Source: Cliona cf. orientalis (Eukaryota; Porifera; Demospongiae; Clionaida; Clionaidae). Taken from it: a stretch of 64,000 nucleotides of DNA. The stretch spans positions 6,455,669-6,519,668 of the forward strand of contig OZ005701.1 in NCBI GenBank assembly GCA_963930775.1, in the 5' to 3' direction. The translations under genes and the position numbers were made by a program. Shown here one piece after another: positions 35,101 through 46,340 of this stretch (the stretch's first letter is position 1; every line of letters begins with the position of its first letter). The notes under the pieces are model-generated. The model was not told the DNA's origin. It did no database searches and was given only the letters and a program-made list of their open reading frames with translations.

Positions 35101-38100
35101 TATATTTAAGCACCCCTGGGACACTACGGTAGTACCAGCTAGAGAATGACACTTTGCTTACCATGTGTGATTTTGGCTGTTGGATCTGACTTTGCCACAG
35201 AGTGAACTATTCTCTCCATGATGTCGAGGTTGCCAAGAAACTGGTTGAATGCTTTGAAGTTAGCGTAACTAACTTCACGTGCATGTGAGCCGCCAGCAAC
35301 CTGGCAAATGGGGAGAGAGAGGGAGAGAAAGGGCGGTGGGGGGTGGGGGGGGGGGGGGGGAAGCAAGAATGAGAGAGAAAGAAAGGGACAGAGAGAAAGG
35401 AAAGAACACAATAATTATGTGTGAATTACAAGCATTACACTGATTGGCAGCTATTGACCTGAACATGAAAACACTACTTCTATTTATAAACATATACTCT
35501 TGATAAACATCCATCATCCATTTTATACTAGCCAACAACTCACAGCCAGAAGGTGGTCCTGAACATACTCTGACATTCTGAATCCTCTTATGGTCTTCAT
35601 GAGAGAGACAAAGTCGAGAGCTGGGATGGTCCCACTGTGGTTGGAGTCAACCCCAGCAAAAGCCTGACGGGCATGCTCAGTAGGTAGACTCTGCGTCGGT
35701 GCGTGTGTTTTTGCGGGGAGGGGGGGTGGGTGTGAGGGGGGGAGGAGAGAGGGAGGGGATGGGGAGGTTTGTGTAACATGTACATGTATCAATCATAATA
35801 ATGTACATGCACATTGTATAGTCATGTATATTTTTAATAAATAGGAGTAGAACCTACAGATGTAAAAAAGGAGATAAGACACTTGCAAGAATACATTATT
35901 AATGCACAATGTATTCTTGTAACGCTTGGCAATGAAGTGTTATTTTTTTAGTCCACACTATTAAAATTTAATGTTGAAACAGGCGATTGAGAAGTGAAGG
36001 AAGAGAAAAAATCTCAGGACTAAGACTAAATGTGTAGTAACTTTTGAATGGAATATTATTATAACAGTTGGTACCTGAAGCAGCTGTGAGAATTCATAGT
36101 AGTCCAGGGAATGGGTACTTTGCTGTCCAAAGTACTGCTTCACAAATGATGTGTTAAAATCAAACGGAATATTCCGATGGAGAGTGGTGGCACTGATAAT
36201 ACGCTTAAAGTTGTCTGGTTCGAAGAAAAGGAAGAGACAGAGGAAGGGAGGGAAGAGGAGAAAGATGAAGAGGAAATGAGGGAGGGAGGAGAGAGAGAGA
36301 GAGAGGGAGGAAGGGAGAGATCATAACATAAGCCACACTGCATACTCAGATCTCCACCCACAATCAACTTACCGAAACTAATTCTTCCTTTATTGTCAAC
36401 ATCGAATAGTTTGAAGGCTAGTTGACTGATGACGTCTGGAGTGCAAAGGAGAGACTCAAACGTACGGAACTCAGAAAAAGAAATCAACCTGCAGGTAAAC
36501 ATGTATAATATGTACATGTTACAATATCAGATGGCTTTAATGAGCAAGATAGAGACAAGACATGGACAGAATGCTTTAGCTCGAGAGCCTTTGTCAGCTG
36601 TATAGCCAGCCTGACAACGAACATAGCAATGAGTCTCTACAGAATTGCAAAATGAAAACTGAAGCCTATTAAAGCAATCATACTACATCTGGATTGTAGT
36701 TATTCATTGGCTAGATTACTATGATCTTGAAGTTATTAGCCAGTTCCTACGTGATTTGGAAGCCCTCAGGGCTCCGTAGAATCCTCACTTTGCTGGGGAT
36801 TCTACAAAGAGCACCACGGTCTTCTATTAAACTCCTGTAAGAAACCCTCCAAAACAATGTCCAACTCTTAAGCATGCAGAGTTCCACGGGTATGATAGAG
36901 CATACCCAAAGACACCCGCCCCCCTCCCCTTATCTCCATAAGTAACAATGCTATTACTCTACAGACAAAAGGCACATGCTACCAGTAGTTACATGGAGTT
37001 CCCAAAATTACACTGGTCATAGGGACACATGTTGTGCATGTGGTGAACTGGTGCATAATCTCATTACTGCCACCAGTGAAGTTGTGCAGTGTGGCTACCA
37101 CATGAAAGGAAGGGGGAGCCACTGTCCACATGAGCCATGGCACATGCCACTCAACTAATCTAATAACTACATGCAGTCCTTGATTGTACATAGTTCTCAA
37201 TAGGTCATGAAGATTAAGCTCACAAGCTATGTATGTAAATGGAGTACATGTGGTACATGTACATGTAGGTACTCTTTGACTAGTGTACCATAAATCAGAG
37301 ATATTACATCGACAACTTAGCTAACAAGACTTTACAATGCACCGCAGTTTTACATAGATTGGTATAATATTATGTACAGTATAATTTTAGTACAATTACA
37401 TTATACTTGTCACTGACTGTCATCTTTCACAATGGATTGGAGCTACATGTACATGTACATGTACGTGTATGTGTACGTGTGCAGTACATGGATGAGTTTG
37501 AGTTTGAGGCCCTACCTTGTTTTATTAGTGTCTGCGACGTCGGCCAGGAACCTGATGGTGTCAGCGCTGTCCCCGGGACTGGCCAGCTGAAGGTAGCGAC
37601 ACACAAAGTCCTCGTGGCTCATAAACCACTCCCCCTCCTTCTCAACTGAAGCATACTGTTCAACAGAGAGATATCGGGAACATAGTATTACATGTACATG
37701 ATCAAAATTTCTACTACCAATCCGGGCAATCATTTCATTGCCTGCTCAGGCAAACCTAATCTCAGCAAAAGGCCGCTTACGTGCCTATAGGAACCCAGCC
37801 TTCCACAGCACTGTCTCATACTAGCAGGAAGTCAAGGTTAGCCTGGTAGCCCAGCCTGTTAACTGTACACACTCAGCTGCCTCAGCTATGCAGGTTAACT
37901 AGTCTTGAAGTGAAATGAGGAAACCCTTTAATTATGGGCATCACCATACCCTCGTACAGTGATCGTTATACACACTTGAAGCAGTTCAATAAAGGATATC
38001 TGCCATTGAGTAATGATATAATTACAAAGCAAGCAACTGGCTCACAGTCTGTGCCTGAACACGATCTAGCACTAAGAGAATATTCAACTTGAAAGAAGTG

Positions 38101-38339
38101 TGAAATAACATTCAACATGTAGGCTGGAGGCACTTGTGAAGCCCTCACATAGTTTGCCTGGTAAAAAGCTTTGCTAGAATCAATGCAACTGCTTTAGCCT
38201 AATAGCTCTATTTTAGGTCGTTGAAATCGGCTCGGTGCCAATACTACAAAGTTTTTCCCCCGACTTCATCCCTCACCTTTCTAAATATCTTCTCAAGTTC
38301 TTCTTTAGTTGACCTGTTTAGTGTCTGATCGGCTGCCAT
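29153..38339 (-). CDS. SLC25A12/13-like: Mitochondrial aspartate/glutamate carrier (Aralar/citrin type), 14 exons
   Basis: Inner-membrane antiporter of the malate-aspartate shuttle. Exons (minus strand): 38339-38277, 37655-37516, 36488-36373, 36214-36075, 35690-35544, 35300-35162, 34400-34210, 32493-32415, 32001-31849, 31573-31440, 31093-30953, 30143-30005, 29768-29610 and 29244-29153, about 610 residues. Exons 1-7 encode the regulatory EF-hand domain ([26 protein letters not shown]). Exons 8-14 encode three mitochondrial-carrier repeats with the signatures [24 protein letters not shown] and [12 protein letters not shown], plus [18 protein letters not shown]. The N-terminus is [17 protein letters not shown]. 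All splice sites fit GT-AG. The introns host several MITEs and CT microsatellites. It is head-to-head with the NLR at 38714. No frame break was seen. Confidence 0.9.
31235..31430. repeat. (CT)n microsatellite in a carrier intron
   Basis: Roughly 200 bp of CTCT/CCCT repeats next to the acceptor-side pyrimidine tract region. Arg/Glu/Gly ORFs on the other strand are artefacts. Confidence 0.85.
32576..33023. mobile_element. 448-bp pogo/Tigger-like MITE
   Basis: CAGTGGACTCTCCGAATAAC at the left mirrors GTTAATAGAGAGTCCACTG at the right, with TA on each side. The interior has multiple 'gtccgttat' motifs. It lies in the intron between exons 7 and 8 of the carrier gene. Confidence 0.8.
33179..33831. 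mobile_element. Nested palindromic element
   Basis: Each end is a roughly 135-bp hairpin (TAGACACTGTTTAGGAGG ... GACTAAACAGTGTCTA) with the apex GAGCGAAGCGAGGG, and the two ends are inverted relative to each other. Inside lies a further inverted pair (around 33474-33505 and 33538-33575) and short tandem repeats ('tacaaggttttttatg', 'ctcatagtcacctacaag'). Non-coding, within a carrier intron. Confidence 0.8.
34013..34154. mobile_element. Second palindromic hairpin element
   Basis: AGTTAGAGACC ... GTCTCTAACT arms with the apex CCTCGCTTCGCTCGGG, the same apex as the previous element but with different arms. It lies about 60 bp from carrier exon 7. Confidence 0.7.
34975..35129. mobile_element. 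MITE with CCGTAGTGTCCCAGG ends
   Basis: Inverted ends CCGTAGTGTCCCAGG and CCTGGGACACTACGG. It has a paralogous copy at 51362-51538 from the segmental duplication and is related to 26833-27011. Confidence 0.75.
36724..36870. repeat. Degenerate copy of the palindromic element
   Basis: Recognisable fragments of the 33179 element (cctacgtgatttggaagccctcagggctc, gattctaca, gtccaact). The duplicate is at 51610-51760. Confidence 0.6.
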
Positions 38340-38713
38340 GGCCTATAGATCTCTGAAAAGCTGTCCTGGATTATGGATTGGAAGGTAATTTGCAACTATG
38401 GGAGCGTCTTGTGGCTTGCGGCGTGCTCTGTGCCAAGATTCGGTTTCTCTCGAGCTAAGCTTGTGAGCAGCTCCAAACAACGCGCAGCATGCAATCATAG
38501 ATTAATGCGTGTGTTGTGGTTTATTCATTGACACATGTTCAACACGTGGAGACACGCCCCTCCTAATTCCGCACGCGCACATACCAGCTCGCCCAATGCG
38601 CATGCGCAATTATTTCGCGGGGGTGTAGGCACAATTTTCCGTCTCTATTACCGTATACGCGTACATTGCAGTAATTTTAGACTACGCGTGGTATCTATGC
38701 TATTAGAAACATT
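38340..38713. promoter_or_regulatory. Shared divergent promoter, carrier gene / NLR
   Basis: 374 bp separate the two divergent start codons. The same head-to-head arrangement with closely similar sequence recurs at 53176-53527, including 'aattatttcgcgggggtgtaggca' and 'cattttgcatcgtgtagatat' next to the NLR ATG. The most conserved non-coding stretch is rich in CpG (gcgcatgcgcaattatttcgcgg), which marks it as the likely core promoter. Confidence 0.55.
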
Positions 38714-41700
38714 TTGCATCGTGTAGATATCGATATGGCTGCCGTCCAAAAAATCTTGCTTCTTATTGTGGCCATAATTCTTTTGATCCCCTCAGCCACA
38801 TCAAAAAGCCCCGAGAGCAATCCAGCAAATGAAAAAGGCCACTGCAACTCACATAATGATCCTGAGCTGTCCAGTGGTTCACAGCCTCAGAGCTGCTCCA
38901 CTCCGAGTCAAGTAGACAGTGTGGATGCAAGTTCCCAGGAAGAAGATCAGCAAGATCATGCCATTGATCAGGCGGAATCAATTCTAACCATGAGCCATGC
39001 CTCACAATCATCAGAGGGCTCATCCAGTACCAAGAGTTGTTCATCATCTTCTAATAGTGAAGATTGTGAAGCAGAAGATCACCCCATATTGATGACTGAA
39101 CACTTTTCATCATCAACAAAGACAGAATCTGCTTTTGATCATGAAGCAAATGATCAACCACAAGCAGGCACCCAGACTGTCATTACGGAACCTCCTAGTT
39201 TATACCTACTGATTCAAGAACCACTCAATGTTCTTGAAAGGATTGACGACGTTAAAGCTAAATTTGTGAACCAGATTCTAAACGATAAATTGGGTCATAA
39301 AGTGAAGAGAATTATCGCTGATCATCCACTATGTCAGCATTGCCAAGTCAAGGAGATCTTCAGGGATTGGCTACAAGGGTATGGAATGACACCCGTCACA
39401 TGGAACACACTTATCGACACCCTTAGACGTGGAAGATTACATACACTGGCCGATGATATATACTCACATGTCAGTAGAAATGCTCTCTTTCTCCTTGCCA
39501 GGCCGGACGCACACTGGCAGGGGCGGATCTAGGGGGGGTTCAGGGGGTTGCAACCCCCCCCAAACGATTTTGAGCAGCCCCTCCCACTTATATACAAGGC
39601 TTACTATAGCTTGGCACAGTAGTTGCCACTGTATGGTTAGCAGCAGACAAGCTGTGTAGTACATAATTGGCCTCAAACCAACAGGTGGTGCACGGTGGTT
39701 AGTGGTATATACACCCTGAACATGGCTTCAGCTATGAATAATCTACTGTAGACCACAAGAGTCAGCTGTGGTGTTAGGCTTGGTGAAGCTCTATACTTGC
39801 AGTGTTACAGTGCCTTACTAGGTCACAGTCACACTCTGGCGCGCGAGAAGATGATTAAGAGTGGGCGTGGCTCATTAAAAGTGGGCGTGGTCGCAAAAAT
39901 TTCGCGCGCTTCGCGCGCAATTATATCTACAACCCCACCATACTAAAAATCCTAGATCCGCCCCTGACTGGGATCCTGAAATATACAATGAAGCCGCCCA
40001 AACATTGAGAAATCGATACATTGATCCAAATATGGAATTTGCCTACACAGGCTACACTTCAAGTATACCTTTTCTTGATGTCTCGCTGAAAAATATGACC
40101 ACAGGAGTCCCCATACTGAATAGCATTTTCATTCAGAACTTGGATAAGTATTATAGACTATCCATCGCTGGACAGGCTGGTGCTGGTAAAACGACATTAC
40201 TGTGGTATATTGCAAAGGAGTGGGCAAACCACTTAGTGCTACAATCAACATGTGATGTTCTATTTCTTGTACAACTTGAACGCTTACCAAAATCAAAAAG
40301 TTACACTTCCCTTGAAGAATTGTTTGAAGGATTGGGGTACCAGAAATTGAACATAAAGCAACTTGCTGGTGAGATTGATACGAGACGAGGATCTAAAGCA
40401 TGCTTTCTTATCGATGACTTTGCAAGCTCTTACTCAGCTGGTGATACCAACTTTATTAACGACTTGATATATGGTCTGCTGCCACAGTCTCATGTCATAT
40501 TTACATCAAAACCGTACGTCACAAAGAAAAGTGATAGCATTGAGTATGTTGAGGTCCTTGGCTATAAGGATGAGGATCTTGAGAAGCACTTAAATACTCT
40601 CTGCAAGGATGAAGAGGTTAGGGAATCAATGTTAACACTGTGGAAGGAACAGCCAACTGTGCGAGAGATGTGCCTCCTGCCTCTACATTTGGCGATGGTT
40701 ATTGATTTGGTTAAGTACAACACTAAATCAACCAAGGATTTAGAAACGAAATTACATGGTAATGAATTGAAAATACAAACCAGAACTGACATCTACTTAT
40801 CATCTATGAACCAAAAGCTTGAACATTTTGAATACTTCAGTGTCAAACAGTGCATTGTCGAGAAACAGAGTGGTCTTGATCCTCTGTGTAAGAACTTGAA
40901 TAAACTGCTCAAAGTAGCATTTGATATGGTGTTTACTGGCCGGAACACGTTCGACTATGATCCTAATATCCAAAATAGCCTTGCAAACATTGGTCTTATT
41001 ACATTCACAAAATTAGATATAAAAGTTATGGGTAGAACTCAGGTACTGTACATATTTACGCATCCGACATACCGTGAATTTCTTGCTGCTATCTATATGG
41101 CCACTTTACCTTTGGACGAACAACTGGCTTATATTACAATGTACGGTAAAGATGTGGCATTCAGTAACGTTTGGCTCTTCTATTTTGGATTACCATATGA
41201 ATATGGATATGAGACAGATATACCAGTTTTACTGAAACGATACTCTGCTCATTACAGCCATCGACTCCCAGCAGCCGGCATTTGTGATTTTGAATTTGAA
41301 TCTCGATTCTTAGCTGTAGTAAGGGAAATTTATAGAGCAGATAGGAACCCCCAGCACAAAGGATTTATTACATTGTTAAAACAAGCAGGAATTGTCGTTA
41401 ATTCTTCTCTTTGTTTGCAGCATAGTAGCTCGTATGAAATTAAAGATAAGAAGTTCTTTGAGCGTTTATTCCTTCAAGTAAGCAAGTTTCAATTTTCTGT
41501 GGATATTAATGGGAGTATGATGGAGGTAATTACTTTCACGCTTGAAGATCAGTCGCACACTTATTATCTAGAAAAAGAGTATCATCAGCTTGTCACCTGT
41601 GCTCGATATAAAGAAGAATGCAAAGGTATTCAGGGTATTACTGGTATCCAAGGTAATCCACGATCCATAATAGACATCATAGGAGCTACAGCATACTTCT

Positions 41701-43480
41701 ATCGACCAACAGCAGCAGGTGTGCAAATTAGGGAAATTCCTTCTGTGTTTTCACGTGAGCTTCTAAGTGCAGGATTTCGCAGGTTATCAACAGTTATTCT
41801 TGAGAGCGACAACGATGACATTGGAGTTCGTGCAATGCTGTATGTTCAGCGCTCAAATTTCTTACACCGTCTTGAAGTTGCACAAATGTCGCTCAGTTGC
41901 GACCTTCTTCCAGAAACATACGATATCCAATTGTTCTCTCGAGTGAACCATTTGTATCTTGAATTGAGGGATTGTGGCAAATATGTACTGAGTATACTAC
42001 CCGCAGATACACTTCAAGGTGTCTCATTGATCTCTCCTCACGATGAGATAAGCTTAACTGGACAAGGTAATTTGCAGTTTCTGTATCTAATAGAAATAAA
42101 AATTCACACAGCTAACATTGACCAGTGGGTAGAATATTTTAATGGAAACATGCACCTAAAGACTCTTGAAATATCAATCAGTGACATAAGTGAATATATT
42201 GTCGAGAAATTGTTCAATAACTTGCCAAAACACTTAGAAAACTTGATATTGGAAGAAAATGTATTCTCTGATCGTGTGCTTGACAGTTTATCCAAAGCTC
42301 TGACAAGACTCTCCGATTTAAGATCCCTCAGTCTATCCAATAACCTAATAAAAGGGAACAGCCTTCAGACTTTAGCTAAGGCGCTGAGCTCTCTACAGCA
42401 TTTTCAATCCCTTGATCTTTCATATCCATCATCAATGAGAATTTGTGATGAAGGAATTGAAGCACTCGCTCAAGTCAGATCCTTAGAAACTCTTAACATT
42501 AAGGGATGTAGGATACCAGTAAGAATGAAGAAATCATTAGTCAAAGTGATTAAGAATCTTCCAAAGCTGAAATCTTTGCATTTTCGAATAGCCAGAGTTC
42601 CACAGCCGCTTGATTTACTGCACCTTGATGTGATAAAAAGCCTAGATGAACTGCTACAAAGCCTACCAACATACAACCAGAGGGCTCGACGTATGAGCCT
42701 CTCCCAGCTAACTGATCATTATGAGGATCCACTGAGATCACGTGCTGCACTAAAAGTGTTATCAACAGTCTATGCTTCTGTTCAAAAGAAAATGCTAAAA
42801 TCTCCCAATGATAACGTGTTAGGTTAGATATAGTCAACTGGCTGATTTTGCCAGCTTTGAAGGCTGCTAGTTCTGCATTTGGTAAACCTCAACCAACAGA
42901 TGTTCGTGACTCTCTCACTAATTCTATGGGCTTACTTGATGATTCCTATACATTCAGTAATGAATACATTTCAGTTAGCATTCCAATGGGTGATGTAAAG
43001 GAGTTAATTAACGGTACTCTAGACTTACTCTCAAATTTGACAGTAAGGGATACTGTTTCGGAGAACCTTCGTTTTACCCATCATTATAAATTTACGAGAG
43101 TGCGTGACAATCCAGCTAGTGTGACACTATTGAACAAGGCATCATACCTATCGACGAAGGTACTACATACGATAAACAAGATGTTAGGTACCTTAAAAGT
43201 CCATTCACACCAGAAACTGATTGACAGATCACATAAGTTCATGTCAGTACTGGAGTTGGTATCATACTATGTTAAAGAGATGACGCAAACTGACTATTAC
43301 ATACTAAATGAGAATGAAGTGTACAATCAGATTTTGAATTATTGGTGCGAGGCATTCGAAGGATTTGACAGGAATGATGATTTTAATAACCATTTTTGGA
43401 CTTCTCAAGACATATTGAACTTGTTTCAAGAAATGAGCTCTATGAAAGAACTACAGAATCTCCAAGTGGAGTTCGTGTAG
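38714..43480 (+). pseudogene. Death-NACHT-LRR receptor (NLR), disrupted copy 1
   Basis: Homologous along its length to the intact NLR at 53528. The 5' part (38714-39532) encodes a hydrophobic N-terminus (KILLLIVAIILLIPSATS), a Ser/Glu-rich stretch and a Death-like fold (EIFRDWLQGYGMTPVTWNTLID). It is interrupted by a 449-bp MITE that adds a stop after HWQGRI. The central part (40005-42827) has NACHT motifs (GQAGAGKTTLLW, ACFLIDDFAS, HVIFTSKPY) and LRRs (LRSLSLSNNLI). A 5-nt insertion near 42815-42840 then shifts the frame, and the C-terminal domain continues at 42848-43480 in another frame. An AATAAA signal is at about 43738. It may still be transcribed, but it cannot encode the full protein. 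Confidence 0.85.
39518..39966. mobile_element. 449-bp hAT-like MITE inside the NLR, 5-bp TSD
   Basis: The ends CAGGGGCGGATCTAGG and CCTAGATCCGCCCCTG are inverted. The flanking pentamer ACTGG is duplicated (39513-39517 and 39967-39971). The uninterrupted site is visible in NLR copy 2 (about 54331-54345). The end type and TSD length match the element at 6162-6540. Confidence 0.9.
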
Positions 43481-44060
43481 CTTGGAATGCTTAATGGCGT
43501 ATTTCCAGTAAATTAAGCACATTTACAATTCCCCCCAATAATTAAAACTGTACTGTATCCATTTTGCATTAATTTTTCCAATACACGCTAGAGTTATGTC
43601 AAATCAAATCATGTGTTACATCACATAATTCATTTGTGCTATGATAATAACAGTAACAGTAATGTCATTGTCATTGTTACTGTTACTATTATTACTTTTG
43701 TCTTCATTGAGAATGATTAGTGATTAGCTAGTGTGTTAATAAAGCCATAGCACGATAGATCTTGAAGACCACCGATACAGATCCAAGCAAACAATGACAG
43801 ACAGTCTCATAGTGCCGTGTAGGCCTGTAGGTCTACAGCTGCCATGATAGTCCCCTCCATCCTTCCCTTCAGTGCCGACAGTCAATACAAAGTTTTACTA
43901 TTGCCTCTGTTATCAGAGTCATCAGTGAGCAGCACGTCTAGTCTATCTTTATCGTGTTCTTAGCTGGTCCTTGCGCTATTGAGCTGATGACAGGCTCTAT
44001 CTCGCTCAGAGTCTCCTCCTTTGGAGCCTTCTGCTTGCTTCTGTACGGCGGCGGTACGGT
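43481..44060. other. 3' flank of NLR copy 1, unassigned
   Basis: The first 250 bp are similar to 57824-58060 after NLR copy 2. The remainder has no recognised content and may belong to the retroelement fragment that follows. Confidence 0.5.
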
Positions 44061-44067
44061 TGATCAA

Positions 44068-44790
44068 TGCAATACATGTCTACATTCAAGTCGGAAACAA
44101 AATTTTTAGGCAAACAATAGGCATACCGATGGGCACTGACTGTGCCCCACTTCTAGCAAACCTTTTTCTTTTTTATTACGAGTACAATTTCATGAAAGAA
44201 AAACTTAAACATAATAGTCAAATAGCAAAAATTTTTAGTAACACTTTTCGATACATTGACGACCTACTTACACTTAACAATCCAACTTTTGAGCAGGAAA
44301 TTAGGAATATATACCCGCGACAATTAGAACTAAAAAGGACCACGGAAACAGATAGTAGGCTTTCTTATTTAGACTTAGAAATAAACATTAGCGATAGGAG
44401 ATTTACCACGGCAGTTTTTGACAAGCGCGATAATTTTAGTTTTCACATAGTCAATTTCCCTCACATGGATAGCAATATACCTAGCAAACCAGCCTATGGG
44501 GTTTATATCTCTCAGTTAATTAGAATAGGGCGCATATGCGATAGTTACGAGAGTTTTTACACCAGACACCACAAATTAACCTGTAGATTAGTCAAACAGG
44601 GTTTTTTATACGATAAACTAGTTACTAGCTACTTTTAAAACATTTTGTAGCAGGTATCCTGAGATTTTTTCCAAATTTAAAATTTCCATTAGAAAGCACG
44701 TACAGGATGGTATTTGCCTTCCCACTGTAGCTATCAGTAGTCTGCCGAATAAAGTAAACATTAGATCTAGGTCTTCAAAAAAATCTTAGT
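44068..44790 (+). pseudogene. Reverse-transcriptase fragment of a retroelement
   Basis: The frame from about 44068 to 44638 carries the RT motifs QTIGIPMGTDCAPLLANLFL and FRYIDDLL (catalytic YIDD), followed by a conserved thumb region (SYLDLEINI, FHIVNFPHMDSNIP, YGVYISQLIRIGRICDS). After the stop at 44638 the similarity continues one frame over (CSRYPEIFSKFKISIRKHV) to 44790, so there is a one-base frameshift. The 5' part of the RT is missing. This RT type is widespread in cnidarian and sponge genomes. I would place it near Penelope-like elements, but the lineage is uncertain and no GIY-YIG domain is seen. Confidence 0.7.
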
Positions 44791-45331
44791 TTAAGGGGCG
44801 CCAATAGTCTGACATCAAATTAGTTACATCATAACACTAATTACCATACTGATAGCAACCTAAACGTATATAACTAGGGCCATTGTTTACAACAACTAAT
44901 ACAAAAAGTTCCAGAGCCTAAAGAAGTAGACTACTCCAGCTCCTGCATGAACACCCGGGATTCGTGAGTTAACCCCTACAAAATTATGTAGTAGCTAGTA
45001 ACAATACTGACTGGAGATTCTGTTAATTTCCCTGAATGTGTAATTATGGTCATATATGCATGCTGCCCGTGTCCATGAGCCACTTAGGTGGGTAGGGAGA
45101 GTTTCCATGGAACAAAAGAGCTTTTCAACCTACCACCCCTAGTTCTCAAGGCTAGGCACCTATGTGGCTCTGCCTTTTGCTTAAATTAGGTTTGCCTGAG
45201 CAGGCAGTGAGATGGTTTTCCCCTTAGGTTTGGATTGGTAGTAGAAGATAAACCTACTGAATTTTCATGTATACAAGCTCGAGTGTAAATTTGCAATTCG
45301 CTAAATTAGAACGGCGTATATACGGCCCGTG
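44791..45331. other. Unassigned non-coding
   Basis: About 45185-45245 is an inverted copy of carrier intron sequence near 37710-37760 and 52560-52640 (tgcctgctcaggcaa motif). Otherwise nothing is recognised. Confidence 0.45.
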
Positions 45332-45492
45332 TCCCAGGCATGAGAATGCGCAATAGAATGTTTTGCGTTTATGTCCGTAGAGCATCACTGGGTATATAAT
45401 TTCGCGTGACCGACGTACCATAATGATAATAATAATATAAAATTCGCGCATAGCTGTACCGTTTATGTGGGGCTCGCTCAGGCTCGCCCCAA
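45332..45492 (+). repeat. Left direct repeat flanking the Helitron
   Basis: Roughly 150 bp, similar in the same orientation to 50077-50225. Shared motifs are cccaggcatgagaatgcgca, tttcgcgtgaccgacgtacc and tggggctcgctcaggctcgc. Confidence 0.8.
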
Positions 45493-45759
45493 TTATGATT
45501 TGAGATTAATAATTTATTTTGAAGTTGAGCAGCAGGTAATGATTACCATTTATAATTTTTTGGGTAGTGCTTAATTTCATAATAATAACAATATTATTAT
45601 TATTTTAATAAAAGGGAACACTTCGCACCCACTAGCTCATTGTACCTACAGTCCATAGCTAGTAGATCCCGGCATGGACCACGTGGAGGTGGTTCCCAAC
45701 CCACACCATCTAATGTGTGTGTGTGCATACACATACATGTACATATAGCATGCCTATCT
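45493..45759. other. Spacer
   Basis: AT-rich. Nothing recognised. Confidence 0.4.
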
Positions 45760-46075
45760 AACTTTAGTCTTCACATGGGACTTGTCTTCACCTAAAATGA
45801 TGCTCTTCACATGGGACTTGTCTTCACCTAAAATGATGCTCTTCACGTGGGTCTTGTCTTCACCTAGGACAATACTCTTCATGTGGGACTTTTTTTGCCA
45901 ATGGATGTTTGCCTTTGACTTATCTTCACCCACAAATATCTTCACCTAGGAATTGTCTTCACCCACGACTGTCTTCACTTAGGACTTGTCTTCACCCATG
46001 ACTGTCTTCACTTAGGACTTGTCTTCACCCATGACTGTCTTCACGCATGACTTTGCAGGACTTCATTCTTCTCTT
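45760..46075. repeat. Tandem minisatellite, 36- and 33-bp units
   Basis: Units of cttcacatgggacttgtcttcacc... (36 bp) give way to gactgtcttcacttaggact... (33 bp). The unit spacing is direct and contiguous, without unique spacers. Confidence 0.8.
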
Positions 46076-46340
46076 TGAAGGACTTCACTTTGGTGGAGTG
46101 GGTGTTGCAAAATAGGATTCTGGAATAATTATTGATGGAGCTAGGGTGGGGTGGTAAATCACAAATGCATATTAGGAGGGCTGGAATAAACAATATTATG
46201 ACTTCCAAATGATAGGGATAAGTACATGTAGTTGAATAAAATAGTGTAAAACTTCAGCTGGAACGTATTACATATACTTAGTATTTACTTGCATATATAC
46301 ATGTATTGATTACCAAAACGAGACTTATCTTTAAGGGATG
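46076..46340. other. Spacer, possible 3' end of the Helitron
   Basis: Unique AT-rich sequence downstream of the helicase stop. I could not identify a CTRR terminus with confidence. Confidence 0.35.

Noticed and set aside
45760-46075. Possible CRISPR-like array
   Set aside because: The units are contiguous tandem repeats without unique spacers, and the window is eukaryotic.
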